Made by a program: the position numbers and the translations under genes
The notes under the pieces: model-generated
The model's database searches: none
Told to the model about the DNA's origin: nothing
What the model saw: only the letters and a program-made list of their open reading frames with translations
Shown: positions 42,040-50,616 of the stretch, piece by piece
Numbering within the stretch: the stretch's first letter is position 1
Layout: the number at the start of each line of letters is the position of its first letter
DNA from: Caccocola sp964450835
Lineage (GTDB): Bacteria > Synergistota > Synergistia > Synergistales > Synergistaceae
DNA: 52,202 nucleotides
Assembly: GCA_964450835.1 (NCBI GenBank)
Contig: CAYVEQ010000007.1
Coordinates: 1-52,202 of the forward strand
Reading direction: 5' to 3'

Positions 42040-43461
42040 ATGTTATTGTTCAAAGGCCGCGCAAAGTCAGTTCTTCAGAGCGGCGGCAGCGGAAAATACA
42101 CTATAAATATGTGCGAGGGACGCATAATGCCCAAAATGCTGCTCTTCGCGATCCCCCTGATGCTGACAAGCGTGCTTCAGCTGCTCTTCAACGCGGCGGA
42201 TATAATAGTCGTCGGGCGCTTCGCGGGCGACCATTCGCTTGCCGCCGTCGGTTCCAATTCATCGCTTATCGGGCTTATGACAAATCTCTTTCTCGGAATA
42301 TCGATGGGCACCAACGTCCTCGTGGCGCGCTACTTCGGCGCGAAGGACGAGGAGGGGATAAGAAAAGCGACCTCCACATCGATGGTCATCGCACTGGTCT
42401 GCGGAATTTTCCTGACGCTATTCGGCCTTGTCTTCGCGCGCAAAATACTGACGCTCATGAACGCGCCGGCGGAGATATTGGGCCTTGCCACGCTCTACCT
42501 CGCAATATATTTCTTCGGCATGACGCCGATGCTTCTTTATAACTTCGGCAGCGCCGTTCTGCGCGCGAGCGGCGACACGCGCCGTCCTCTCTTCTACCTC
42601 TCGCTTTCGGGCGTGTTAAACGTGATACTTAACCTGTTCTTCGTCATATATCTTCGTCTTGACGTGGCGGGAGTGGCAATAGCCACGGTTATATCGCAGT
42701 GCCTCTCCTGTTTCCTCGTGCTGCGCTGTCTGGCGCGCGAGACGGGGCCGATGCGCTTTTCGTTCGGACGGGTGCGGACAGACTGGGCGAGCTTGCGGGA
42801 CATTCTGCGCCTGGGGGTTCCGGCGGGGCTGCAGGGCGTGCTTTTCTCACTGTCGAACGTCGTCATACAGTCGCGGATAAACGCTTTCGGCGCGACCGTC
42901 GTGGCCGGGAACAGCGCCTCCGACAGCATTGAGCTGTTCGTCTACTTTTCGATGAGCGCCTTCTATCACGCGACGATTTCGTTCACCAGCCAGAACATAG
43001 GAGCGGGCAAGATAGACCGCGTATACAAAGTGATGAAAGCGGGGCTGATATGCAGCGTCGCGGTCGGAGTGCTCGTCGGCTCCGCCATTCTCTTATTCAG
43101 TTCCCGGCTACTCGGCCTTTACACTTCAAGCGAAGCGGTCAAGGCAGTCGCCGGGGAAAGAATGAAAATAATCGTAATCCCCTACGCGATCTGCGGCCTG
43201 ATGGAAGTTACAAGCGGAGTGGTGCGCGGCGCAGGCTACTCGCTCCTGCCGATGATTGTCACGCTGCTCGGCGTCTGCCTCTTCCGCGTGGTATGGATAA
43301 CGGCGATGCTCGCGGTTCCGGCCTTCCATTCCGTCATCACGATATACCTCTCCTACCCGATCTCATGGACGCTTACGTTCTTCGCGCACCTTGCCTGCTT
43401 CCTCTGGGTGAAAAAGCACGAGCTCGACAAATACCGGAACAAACAGGATTTGCCGGCGTAA
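42040..43461 (+). CDS. MATE-family efflux transporter
   Basis: A 12-helix cation-coupled multidrug or toxic-compound exporter in the inner membrane. Typical features are IPLMLTSVLQLLFNAADIIVVGRFAG in the first helices (residues 35-60), the GTNVLVARYFGAKD loop and the second-half repeat VPAGLQGVLFSLSNVV. It has 473 residues, normal for the family. ATG 42040 follows GGGAGCGG. The substrate cannot be deduced. Confidence 0.92.
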   Translation: MLLFKGRAKSVLQSGGSGKYTINMCEGRIMPKMLLFAIPLMLTSVLQLLFNAADIIVVGRFAGDHSLAAVGSNSSLIGLMTNLFLGISMGTNVLVARYFGAKDEEGIRKATSTSMVIALVCGIFLTLFGLVFARKILTLMNAPAEILGLATLYLAIYFFGMTPMLLYNFGSAVLRASGDTRRPLFYLSLSGVLNVILNLFFVIYLRLDVAGVAIATVISQCLSCFLVLRCLARETGPMRFSFGRVRTDWASLRDILRLGVPAGLQGVLFSLSNVVIQSRINAFGATVVAGNSASDSIELFVYFSMSAFYHATISFTSQNIGAGKIDRVYKVMKAGLICSVAVGVLVGSAILLFSSRLLGLYTSSEAVKAVAGERMKIIVIPYAICGLMEVTSGVVRGAGYSLLPMIVTLLGVCLFRVVWITAMLAVPAFHSVITIYLSYPISWTLTFFAHLACFLWVKKHELDKYRNKQDLPA

Positions 43462-43518
43462 GGAAAGCCCCGCGCCCCCTCGCGCGGTTAAGGCCGAAAG
43501 GCGATTGGAATTAAAAGA

Positions 43519-43551
43519 ACAAGGCCCCCGTTCGGAGCCTTGTCTGTTTTT
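43519..43551. terminator. Bidirectional terminator between MATE gene and tRNA-Val
   Basis: Stem ACAAGGC/GCCTTGT with an 11-base loop. On the + strand CTGTTTTT follows; on the - strand TTCTTTTAATT follows. It fits termination of the convergent MATE gene and tRNA. Confidence 0.8.
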
Positions 43552-43557
43552 GCGGAA

Positions 43558-43632
43558 TGGTGGGCGATATTGGGTTCGAACCAACGACTTCCACCGTGTG
43601 AAGGTGACACTCTACCGCTGAGTTAATCGCCC
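43558..43632 (-). tRNA. tRNA-Val, anticodon CAC
   Basis: Read on the - strand, it folds as a complete 75-base cloverleaf: acceptor GGGCGAT with ATCGCCC, D arm ACTC/GAGT, anticodon stem TCACC/GGTGG with loop TTCACAC (anticodon CAC, decoding GUG), T arm with TTCGAAC, and an encoded 3' CCA. All stems pair. Confidence 0.96.
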
Positions 43633-43643
43633 GACGGCTACAT

Positions 43644-43672
43644 ATTATATCCGCAAAACTTTTATTTTTCAA
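43644..43672 (-). promoter_or_regulatory. Promoter of tRNA-Val
   Basis: On the - strand: TTGAAA, 17-base spacer, TATAAT. The -10 ends 11 bases before the mature tRNA 5' end, leaving a very short leader. Confidence 0.85.
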
Positions 43673-43953
43673 TAGCGGCGCCCGGATTCGCGGCGAAATC
43701 TCGCTGGCTTCGCGCACGCGAGCGAAACTCGCGAGTTCACGCGGCGCGAGCGCGCGGCAGGCGGGCGAAGGGTCTGCGGGGCAGCGCGCGCGAAAACGCG
43801 GGCCGCGGAGGAATCCCGCTGCTCCGGCTATATTATCTCGGCGTTTATCTTATCGCCTCGCGGCGTGAAAATGGCGGCGCCGCCGGTAAAAAAATCTTTT
43901 TTTGTAGTAAAATATAATAAACAGTAAATTTCAAAGAAACTGGAGGCTTTGTC
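43673..43953. other. Long non-coding gap upstream of the aldolase gene
   Basis: About 280 bases without a supported gene. The left two-thirds are very GC-rich and hold short palindromes (AACTCGCGAGTT at 43726-43737 and GGCGGCGCCGCC at 43873-43884). The right end is AT-rich with an isolated TATAAT at 43913-43918 that may be the -10 of the aldolase promoter; no -35 is evident. Reading frames here lack ribosome sites and similarity. Confidence 0.5.
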
Positions 43954-44616
43954 ATGCGTGAAAAGGTCATTGAGCTGGCGCTTCGGGAAAAGATCATCGC
44001 AATAGCGAGAGGCGTCGGCGGCGAACAGTGCATGAAAGTCGCGAAAGCTCTCTACGAGGGCGGCGTCAGGCTCATGGAGGTCACCTATGACCAGAAGAAG
44101 CCTGAAAGCTGGCCCGGCACCGCGCAGGCGATAGGCGATATAGCCCGCGCGTTCGAGGGGAAGATGCTCGTGGGAGCCGGCACCGTCACGCAAACCGAAC
44201 TCGTCGACCTCACTCATTCTGCGGGCGGGCTTTTCATCATTTCTCCGGACACAAACGTCGACGTCATAAAGCGCACGCGCGAGCTCGGGCTCGTGTCGAT
44301 GCCGGGCGCTCTCACGCCCAGCGAGATTATGACGGCTCACCGCGCGGGCGCGGATATTGTCAAGCTCTTCCCCGCTGCGGATCTGGGCCCCGGTTACCTT
44401 AAAGCCGTGCGCGCGCCGCTGAGCCACATTAAAATCATGGCCGTCGGCGGCATAAACGAGAAGAACATAGGAGATTTTCTCGCGGCGGGAGCTGTCGGCG
44501 CGGGAGTCGGCGGCAACCTCGCAAACCGCGCGTGGATAGAAGCGGGAGAATTTGGTAAAATAACAGACGCGGCCCGTTCTTTGATCGCCGCGGTTTCCGC
44601 CTTTGACAGAAAATAG
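43954..44616 (+). CDS. eda: KDPG / 4-hydroxy-2-oxoglutarate aldolase
   Basis: Class I aldolase that splits 2-keto-3-deoxy-6-phosphogluconate or 4-hydroxy-2-oxoglutarate to pyruvate plus an aldehyde. The Schiff-base Lys137 lies in DIVKLFPAADLG, the acid/base Glu in LMEVTYD, and phosphate-binding segments are AGTVTQ and AVGGINEKN. It has 220 residues. It opens the catabolic/transport island, and its pairing with the SDR at 47886 points to sugar-acid breakdown. Confidence 0.92.
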   Translation: MREKVIELALREKIIAIARGVGGEQCMKVAKALYEGGVRLMEVTYDQKKPESWPGTAQAIGDIARAFEGKMLVGAGTVTQTELVDLTHSAGGLFIISPDTNVDVIKRTRELGLVSMPGALTPSEIMTAHRAGADIVKLFPAADLGPGYLKAVRAPLSHIKIMAVGGINEKNIGDFLAAGAVGAGVGGNLANRAWIEAGEFGKITDAARSLIAAVSAFDRK

Positions 44617-44643
44617 GCGGCATTCTGGCAACTCGCTGACATG

Positions 44644-44668
44644 TTTTGACCGCCTTCGGGCGTCAAAA
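44644..44668 (+). other. Stem-loop between aldolase and tctC
   Basis: TTTTGA-C-CGCC, TTCG tetraloop, GGCG-TCAAAA, with one bulged C. There is no T-run after it, so it is more likely an RNA stability or processing element than a terminator. A second small hairpin (CGCGGC/GCCGCG, 44682-44699) follows. Confidence 0.5.
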
Positions 44669-44730
44669 ATAAACTTGGGAACGCGGCTTTGATGCCGCGC
44701 CAAAATCTTTCAAAGAAAGAGGTAGGGAGT

Positions 44731-45699
44731 ATGTCAAAGAAACTGTTGGTTATCGCGTTGGCATTCGCGGTCGTCCTTATGGGCGTCGCGCAGAAAGAGG
44801 CGGCGGCAGCGCCCGACTTCTCGAAGATGAGCGTAACATGCGTCGTTCCTTACGACGCCGGCGGCGGCACGGACGCTGTCATGCGCGGTCTGGCTGACGC
44901 GGCGAAGGGCTCTTTCAAGAACATCACCGTTGAGAACCGTTCCGGCGCGGGCGGCGCGGTCGGTATGCTTTACGGGGCCAACGCGGCGCCGGACGGCTCG
45001 ATAATCACGATGATTACGGTCGAACTCGCCACTCTCGAAGCGATGGGCAACAACGCGGGCCTTACCTATACCCAGTTCAAGCCTATCATGCTGGTCAACT
45101 CGGCGGCCTCCGCGATAACGGTCAAAGCCGACGACGATCGTTTCAAGACGATTCAGGACTTCATCGAATATTCAAAGCAGAATGAAGTGCAGATCGGAAA
45201 CTCCGGAATCGGAGCCATCTGGCATCTCGCCGCGGCGGGCCTTGCCAAAGAGACCGGCTCCAAATTCAAGCACGTGGGTTATGACGGGGCCAACCCCGCT
45301 ATCACCGATCTTCTCGGCGGACACATTGACGCCGTTTCGGTTTCCTACGCAGAGGTCGACTCCTTCGTGCGTTCCGGCAAGCTGAGAGTTCTCGCAGTCA
45401 TGGCGAACGACCGCCTCGCGGCGCAGCCCGACGTCCCGACCTTCAAAGAGCTGGGCTACAACGCGGTGCTCGGAACATGGCGCGGACTCGGCGTCCCCGC
45501 CTCGACGCCTGACGATGTGGTAGCGGAGCTCTACCGTATCTTCTCGGAAGCGGCCGCATCCGACCAGTTCAAGGAATTCATGGCTAACACCAACAACATC
45601 ATCGACATCATGGACGGCCCGTCGTTTAACCAGATGATAGCCGACCAGCTGAAGCTCTACACGGAACTTGTCGACACTCTCGGACTTAAGGTGAAATAA
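44731..45699 (+). CDS. tctC: TTT-family solute-binding protein TctC
   Basis: Periplasmic receptor of a tripartite tricarboxylate transporter. A signal peptide (residues 1-26, KKLLVIALAFAVVLMGVA, then an Ala-rich cleavage site) precedes the mature protein. The mature part begins with the family VVPYDAGGGTDAVMRGL ligand loop and has VENRSGAGGAVGM. It has 322 residues. ATG 44731 follows GGTAGGGAG. The usual TctC ligands are di- and tricarboxylates or aromatic acids; here a sugar acid is suggested by context only. Confidence 0.92.
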   Translation: MSKKLLVIALAFAVVLMGVAQKEAAAAPDFSKMSVTCVVPYDAGGGTDAVMRGLADAAKGSFKNITVENRSGAGGAVGMLYGANAAPDGSIITMITVELATLEAMGNNAGLTYTQFKPIMLVNSAASAITVKADDDRFKTIQDFIEYSKQNEVQIGNSGIGAIWHLAAAGLAKETGSKFKHVGYDGANPAITDLLGGHIDAVSVSYAEVDSFVRSGKLRVLAVMANDRLAAQPDVPTFKELGYNAVLGTWRGLGVPASTPDDVVAELYRIFSEAAASDQFKEFMANTNNIIDIMDGPSFNQMIADQLKLYTELVDTLGLKVK

Positions 45700-45833
45700 T
45701 CCCGGCCGTCGGTCCAAAGGGACAGCGTTAAGAGGGGGAGAGCGGCGCTTTGCCGTTCCGCTTTCCCCCCGCTTTATATGGCGGCGGGCGACAGCCGCGT
45801 TCAGAGTCGGATAAACAGGGGGTAATAATCCTT

Positions 45834-46301
45834 ATGAAAAAGGGCAATCTTGTCTTGGCCGCTTTATGTATATTGCTGGGTATCGGCATTATCGCCGTTT
45901 CTCTCACATACCCGACCGCCGAGAGTTACGGCACCGGCGTGCCGGGCCCCGGACTGTGGCCTATGGCTATCTCCATCGTTATGATAGCCTGTTCCCTTAT
46001 TATGTTATACCGCACATGGAAAATGACGCCTGAAAAAAACACCGATATAGTGCTGACCGGCCAAGGGGCCCGGCGGGCCTATATCTCCATGGCGATACTT
46101 ATAGCGTATGTCATTCTTCTGGAACCTGTGGGCTTTATCGTCACCACGACGGTTCTTGAATTTATCTTCATCAAATGGTTTTCAAAGAGAAGCGTTCTTG
46201 TTTCGTTAATCATCTCGGTAGCTGTCACGGCGGTCATATACGGCGTATTCCAGTATGTGCTGAACGTGCCCGTCGGCTCGTTCGGGCTTATCAGGCTGTG
46301 A
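45834..46301 (+). CDS. tctB: TTT-family small membrane subunit TctB
   Basis: A 155-residue, four-helix membrane protein that partners TctA. It has the characteristic GVPGPGLWPMAIS motif after the first helix and ends with two hydrophobic helices. ATG 45834 follows CAGGGGGT; earlier in-frame starts give a non-conserved leader. It lies in the order C-B-A typical of TTT operons. Confidence 0.88.
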   Translation: MKKGNLVLAALCILLGIGIIAVSLTYPTAESYGTGVPGPGLWPMAISIVMIACSLIMLYRTWKMTPEKNTDIVLTGQGARRAYISMAILIAYVILLEPVGFIVTTTVLEFIFIKWFSKRSVLVSLIISVAVTAVIYGVFQYVLNVPVGSFGLIRL

Positions 46302-46317
46302 TAGGGGGTCATAAATC

Positions 46318-47805
46318 ATGGCATTGCTTGCTGAAATCTTTACTACCTGTCTGACACCGATAGTATTTCTCTACATGGCGCTGGGCGTGGCGTGCGGCAT
46401 CTGTATCGGGGCGCTCCCCGGACTGACCGCGACCATGGGCGTCGCTCTGCTTCTGCCGATGACCTTCGGCATGGACGCGGCGCAGGGCATACTGATGCTG
46501 CTCGGCATCTACTGCGGCGCTATCTACGGCGGCTCCATCTCCGCCGTCCTCCTGCACACGCCGGGTACTCCGGCCTCCGCGGCCACGGCTATCGACGGAT
46601 ATGCGCTGGCGAGAAAAGGCGAGGCGGGGCGCGCGCTGGGAGCCGCCACGCTCGCCAGCTACACGGGCGGCGTCATTTCCGTGCTGTGCCTTTGGCTCAT
46701 CAGCCCGCAGCTCGCTAAGCTCGCGCTCAGATTCAGCTCGGCGGAATTTTTCCTGCTCGCGGTTTTCGGCCTCTGCATAATAGGCAACATCTCGGGCGAA
46801 GACATCGAGAAGGGACTCATCTGCGGCTGCCTCGGAATACTGGTCGCCACGGTCGGCATCGACAGCGTAACGAGCTACATCCGTTTCTCGCCGGAAGGCA
46901 ATTACAATTTCATGGGCGGCATCAGCTACATTCCTATAATGATAGGGCTTTTCGCGATGAGCCAGGCCTTTGAAAATATCGAGACGATATTCGACAAAGA
47001 CGAGGTCGGGGCCAAAATAACCAATATCCTGCCAAAGAAAGAAGACCTGAAGAAGATACTGCGCGTCGCGCCTGTAACGGGCCTCATCGGGACTTTTATC
47101 GGCATAATCCCAGGGGCCGGAGCCGACATAGGCTCCTTCGTCGGCTACAACACCGCGCGCAGCATCGCCAAAGAGCCGGAGCTGTTCGGCAAGGGCTCCG
47201 TGGAGGCCATCTCGGGACCTGAAGGCGGCAACAACGGCGTTACCGGCGGCGCCATGATACCGATGCTTACCCTAGGTGTGCCAGGCGACGCGGTAACGGC
47301 CATCATGATCGGCGCTCTGACGATACAGGGACTCCAGCCGGGGCCGATGCTCTTTGAGACGAACGAAGCTCTTGTCTACTCCATATTCCTCGGAATGTTC
47401 GTCGCGAACACGCTGATGTGCATATTCGGCTTCGCCGGCATCAGACTCTTCACAAAAGTCCTCACCGTTCCGAAAGGGATACTGACGCCGATAATTTTCG
47501 CGCTTTGCGTGATAGGCTCCTTCGCGATGAAGAACAGCCTCTTCGACGTCTGGGTCATGCTCGTCGCCGGCATCGTTGGCTATTTCCTCGGCAAGGTGAA
47601 GGTCCCGACGAGCCCCGCGATACTGGGCCTTATCTTAGGCCCGATGGCGGAGAAAAATTTCCGCACGGCGCTCTTGAAATCCGGCGGAGACCCGCGGGTT
47701 TTCTTCAATTCGTTCATTTGCTGGTTCTTTATCGCTCTCATCATAATAAGCCTCTTTGGCGGGCACATCAAAAACGCAGTGATGAGCAGGGGTAAAAAAG
47801 CGTAA
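46318..47805 (+). CDS. tctA: TTT-family large membrane subunit TctA
   Basis: Main transport subunit, 495 residues with about 10-12 membrane helices. Signature loops include GALPGLTATMGVALLLPMT, the YGGSISAVLLHTPGTPASAATAIDGY substrate loop (described in two overlapping parts of the sequence around residues 60-90), IPGAGADIGSFVGYN and TLGVPGDAVTAI. It starts 16 bases after tctB with a GGGGGT ribosome site. Confidence 0.95.
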   Translation: MALLAEIFTTCLTPIVFLYMALGVACGICIGALPGLTATMGVALLLPMTFGMDAAQGILMLLGIYCGAIYGGSISAVLLHTPGTPASAATAIDGYALARKGEAGRALGAATLASYTGGVISVLCLWLISPQLAKLALRFSSAEFFLLAVFGLCIIGNISGEDIEKGLICGCLGILVATVGIDSVTSYIRFSPEGNYNFMGGISYIPIMIGLFAMSQAFENIETIFDKDEVGAKITNILPKKEDLKKILRVAPVTGLIGTFIGIIPGAGADIGSFVGYNTARSIAKEPELFGKGSVEAISGPEGGNNGVTGGAMIPMLTLGVPGDAVTAIMIGALTIQGLQPGPMLFETNEALVYSIFLGMFVANTLMCIFGFAGIRLFTKVLTVPKGILTPIIFALCVIGSFAMKNSLFDVWVMLVAGIVGYFLGKVKVPTSPAILGLILGPMAEKNFRTALLKSGGDPRVFFNSFICWFFIALIIISLFGGHIKNAVMSRGKKA

Positions 47806-47830
47806 CAAAAAATCCGGAAATTCCGCAAGA

Positions 47831-47853
47831 CGCCGCGCCCGAAGGGCGCGGCG
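47831..47853 (+). other. Perfect GC hairpin between tctA and the SDR gene
   Basis: CGCCGCGCCC-GAA-GGGCGCGGCG, ten base pairs, with no T-run. It may be a 3'-stabilising or attenuating element. A 12-bp palindrome GTTATATATAAC follows at 47859-47870, just before the SDR ribosome site. Confidence 0.55.
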
Positions 47854-47885
47854 CTCTCGTTATATATAACGGAAAGGAGCTGGCG

Positions 47886-48683
47886 ATGTTGAAAGAAATG
47901 TTTTCACTTGAAGGACGGACGGCGCTGGTTACGGGCGGCGCCTACGGGATAGGTTTCGCGATTGCCGAGGCGCTGGCCGAAGCCGGAGCGCGCGTGGCGT
48001 TCAACTGCAGAAGCCGCGCCAACCTGGACGCGGCGCTCGCGGCCTACCTCGCCGCGGATATAGAGGCGCACGGCTACATCGCGGACGTTACGAAAGAAAA
48101 TGAAGTGCGCGAGCTCGTCTCGAAAATAGAGAACGACATCGGAACAATAGATATTCTCGTCAACAACGCCGGGATAATAAAGCGCGTCCCGATGACCGAG
48201 ATGAGCGCGGAGGACTTCCGTCAGGTTGTCGATATAGACCTCGTCGGCCCCTTCATATGCGCGAAAGCCGTCATACCGGGCATGATAAAGAAAGGGCGCG
48301 GCAAGATAATAAATATATGCTCGATGATGAGCGAGCTCGGGCGCGAGACAGTCTCGGCCTACGCCTCGGCGAAAGGCGGCCTCAAAATGCTGACGCGCAA
48401 CATCTGCGCGGAGTACGGCGCGGCTAACATTCAGTGCAACGGCATCGGCCCCGGCTACATCGCGACGCCGCAGACCGCGCCTCTGCGCGAGCGCGGCGCG
48501 GACGGCTCAAGGCACCCCTTCGACAGCTTCATCATTTCCAAAACGCCGGCGGGACGCTGGGGCGACCCCTCCGACCTGAAAGGCCCCGCCGTCTTCCTCG
48601 CATCTTCCGCCTCCGATTTCGTCAACGGCCAGATACTCTACGTTGACGGGGGAATTCTCGCTTACATTGGCAGACAGCCCTGA
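47886..48683 (+). CDS. Gluconate 5-dehydrogenase-like short-chain dehydrogenase
   Basis: NAD(P)-dependent SDR of 265 residues: nucleotide motif TGGAYGIGFAIAEAL, NNAGI, catalytic Ser in NICSMMSE, and YASAKGG with Tyr and Lys. The C-terminal half (GIGPGYIATPQTAP, then DGSRHPFDSFIISKTPAGRWG, ending GGILAYIGRQP) closely matches gluconate 5-dehydrogenases that interconvert gluconate and 5-ketogluconate. Related 2-deoxygluconate dehydrogenases (KduD) are an alternative. It is placed between the two transporters; ATG 47886 follows AAAGGAGC. Confidence 0.85.
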   Translation: MLKEMFSLEGRTALVTGGAYGIGFAIAEALAEAGARVAFNCRSRANLDAALAAYLAADIEAHGYIADVTKENEVRELVSKIENDIGTIDILVNNAGIIKRVPMTEMSAEDFRQVVDIDLVGPFICAKAVIPGMIKKGRGKIINICSMMSELGRETVSAYASAKGGLKMLTRNICAEYGAANIQCNGIGPGYIATPQTAPLRERGADGSRHPFDSFIISKTPAGRWGDPSDLKGPAVFLASSASDFVNGQILYVDGGILAYIGRQP

Positions 48684-48765
48684 CGGGAGCGCGAACCCGC
48701 CGCTCCGCCGCGGCGCTGCCGGAGCAGGCAAAAAGCATTAAAACCGCCTCGCGCACGCGATCGTG

Positions 48766-48806
48766 AAAAACCCGCCGCCGGAACGAAAATCCGGCGCGGT
48801 TTTTTT
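48766..48806 (+). terminator. Intrinsic terminator after the SDR gene
   Basis: A GC-rich, slightly bulged hairpin (CCGCCGCCGGA with TCCGGCGCGG, loop ACGAAAA) followed by seven T. Confidence 0.8.
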
Positions 48807-48833
48807 GCGCGTGCCGGAGTTCTCTTATCCTGC

Positions 48834-48862
48834 TTGTGATTCCTGCTTTTTAAGTGTAAAAT
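48834..48862 (+). promoter_or_regulatory. Promoter of the TRAP-TAXI operon
   Basis: TTGTGA, 17-base spacer, TAAAAT, 39 bases before the permease ATG and just after the preceding terminator. Confidence 0.65.
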
Positions 48863-48901
48863 AGTAAAGCTTTATAACGTTCACGGAAGGGAACATTCCT
48901 C

Positions 48902-50551
48902 ATGGCCCAGTCAGATCAGGCGGCGCTTGACAGGAAAGCGCAGGAGCTTTTGGAAGAAAAAGAGGCCGAGGCGCGCATGCGCACCTACAAGGGGCCGATG
49001 GCGGGCATAATCGCCGCCGCGTTGTGTGTGTGGGCGGCCTTTCAGCTTTACTACACGACGCTGGGGGTAATCAGCGCCGTCAACCTGCGCGCTGTGCACT
49101 GCATCTTTCTGCTCTCGTTCACCTTCATACTCTTCCCGACATACCGCTCGGAGCGGCGCGTGCGCTTTCTCCCCCCGCTGTGGGATATTTTCTTTATCGC
49201 GGTCACGCTCTTCACGTTCGGCTATCTGATTCTCAACTACGAGCGCATAGCTATGACGGGCGGACGTGTTACGACTTTCGAGATATTCGTCGCAGGCGCG
49301 GCTCTGCTGATGATCTTCGAGGCCACCCGCCGCGTGTCGTTCAACCTTGCGGTGCTCGCGCTCGTCTTTCTCGCATACAACTGGTTCGGCGTCTACCTCC
49401 CCGGCTATCTCGGGCACAACGGCTTCATGCTCAGGCGCGTGCTGATCGCACAGTTCTGGGGAACGCAGGGCGTGCTCGGCACAGGCGTCGGCGTCTCGGC
49501 GACGTACATCTTCCTCTTTGTCCTTTTCGGTGCTTACCTCAAATACAGCGGCTTNNNNNNNNNNNNNNNNNNNNNNNNNNNNNNNNNNNNNNNNNNNNNN
49601 NNNNNNNNNNNNNNNNNNNNNNNNNNNNNNNNNNNNNNNNNNNNNNNNNNNNNNTCGCGCGAGAACCTGCCCGACGCGTGGAAGGTTCTCAAAGAACAGG
49701 GACACATGGCGCTGCCTCTGGTCATGCTCATCGGGCTTATGTTCGCGGGCTACACGCCTCTCTTCGCGGCGGTCTTTTCGATTTTCGGCACGCTGGCCGC
49801 AAGCTGGCTGAGCCCCAGGACGCGCATGACGGCGCGCAAGATAATCGACGCGACGATCGAGGGCGCGAGGGGAGCCGTTTCCGTCGGCGTCTGCTGCGTG
49901 GTCATCGGCGTCATCATCGGCACTGTTACTCTGACGAGCCTCGGGCTGAACATGGGCTACCTGATTCTCGACCTCGTTAAAAACGACAATATCTACCTGA
50001 CGGGCTTCCTCGTCATGATCATGTCGACGATTCTCGGCATGGGCGTCCCGGGAGTGGCGGCCTATGTCATTGTCCAGGCGGTTGCGGTTCCGGTTCTGCT
50101 CAAATCGGGCGCCCTCGCGCTGACGAGCCACCTATTCTGTCTCATCTACGCCTGCCTCTCCAACATCACGCCGCCCGTGGCGATAAGCGCCTACGTGGCC
50201 TCCGGCATCGCCGGCTCCAACCAGACCATGACGGGGCTGTGGGCCGTGAGGCTCGGCGCGATAGGCTTCATCATTCCGTTCTTCTTCCTGAACGACCCCG
50301 TGCTCCTCATCGGCTCCGGCGCGGCTCCGGCCGGCGCCGCCGCGTGGGCGGCCTGCACGGCGCTGTTGGGCACCGCGTCGCTTGTGGCGGGGCTTGAAGG
50401 CTGGCTGATGAAAAAATGCGTTCTTGTCGAGCGGCTGATTCTCATCGCTATCGCGCCGACTCTGCTCTATCCCGGCGTCATCACCGACGTCGTGGGAATC
50501 GGCGCGTTCGCGGCAGTAGCGGCACGGCAGTTCTTCAGCCGCAAGGTATGA
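48902..50551 (+). CDS. TRAP transporter fused 4TM/12TM permease, interrupted by scaffold gap
   Basis: Fused DctQM permease of the TAXI type. The N-terminal part (residues 1-217) has the 4TM-like unit and the start of the large unit (GTQGVLGTGVGVSATYIFLFVLFGAYLKYSG). Then come 100 N. The remainder has GMGVPGVAAYVIVQAVAVPVL and NITPPVAISAYVASGIAG. Fused TAXI permeases usually have a conserved stretch of about 130 residues after the GAYLKYSG segment (with GMISGSSVANV-like motifs) that is missing here, so the gap probably hides more than 100 bases. Continuity of frame across the N run is not evidence. Confidence 0.85.
   Translation: MAQSDQAALDRKAQELLEEKEAEARMRTYKGPMAGIIAAALCVWAAFQLYYTTLGVISAVNLRAVHCIFLLSFTFILFPTYRSERRVRFLPPLWDIFFIAVTLFTFGYLILNYERIAMTGGRVTTFEIFVAGAALLMIFEATRRVSFNLAVLALVFLAYNWFGVYLPGYLGHNGFMLRRVLIAQFWGTQGVLGTGVGVSATYIFLFVLFGAYLKYSGXXXXXXXXXXXXXXXXXXXXXXXXXXXXXXXXXXSRENLPDAWKVLKEQGHMALPLVMLIGLMFAGYTPLFAAVFSIFGTLAASWLSPRTRMTARKIIDATIEGARGAVSVGVCCVVIGVIIGTVTLTSLGLNMGYLILDLVKNDNIYLTGFLVMIMSTILGMGVPGVAAYVIVQAVAVPVLLKSGALALTSHLFCLIYACLSNITPPVAISAYVASGIAGSNQTMTGLWAVRLGAIGFIIPFFFLNDPVLLIGSGAAPAGAAAWAACTALLGTASLVAGLEGWLMKKCVLVERLILIAIAPTLLYPGVITDVVGIGAFAAVAARQFFSRKV
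49555..49654. other. Scaffold gap of exactly 100 N
   Basis: A round 100-base run of N, the usual placeholder for a gap of unknown size, inside the TRAP permease gene. Confidence 0.97.
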
Positions 50552-50616
50552 TTTCTTCGGGTTTTACGGTCGCGCGACCGTCATTTGCAAAAAGAACGAA
50601 AGGAAGGTCTTGTATC

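Noticed and set aside
43719..43745. Palindrome-rich region near the tRNA as an attachment site
   Set aside because: No repeat of the tRNA 3' end and no integrase nearby; xer at 38293 is a housekeeping recombinase.
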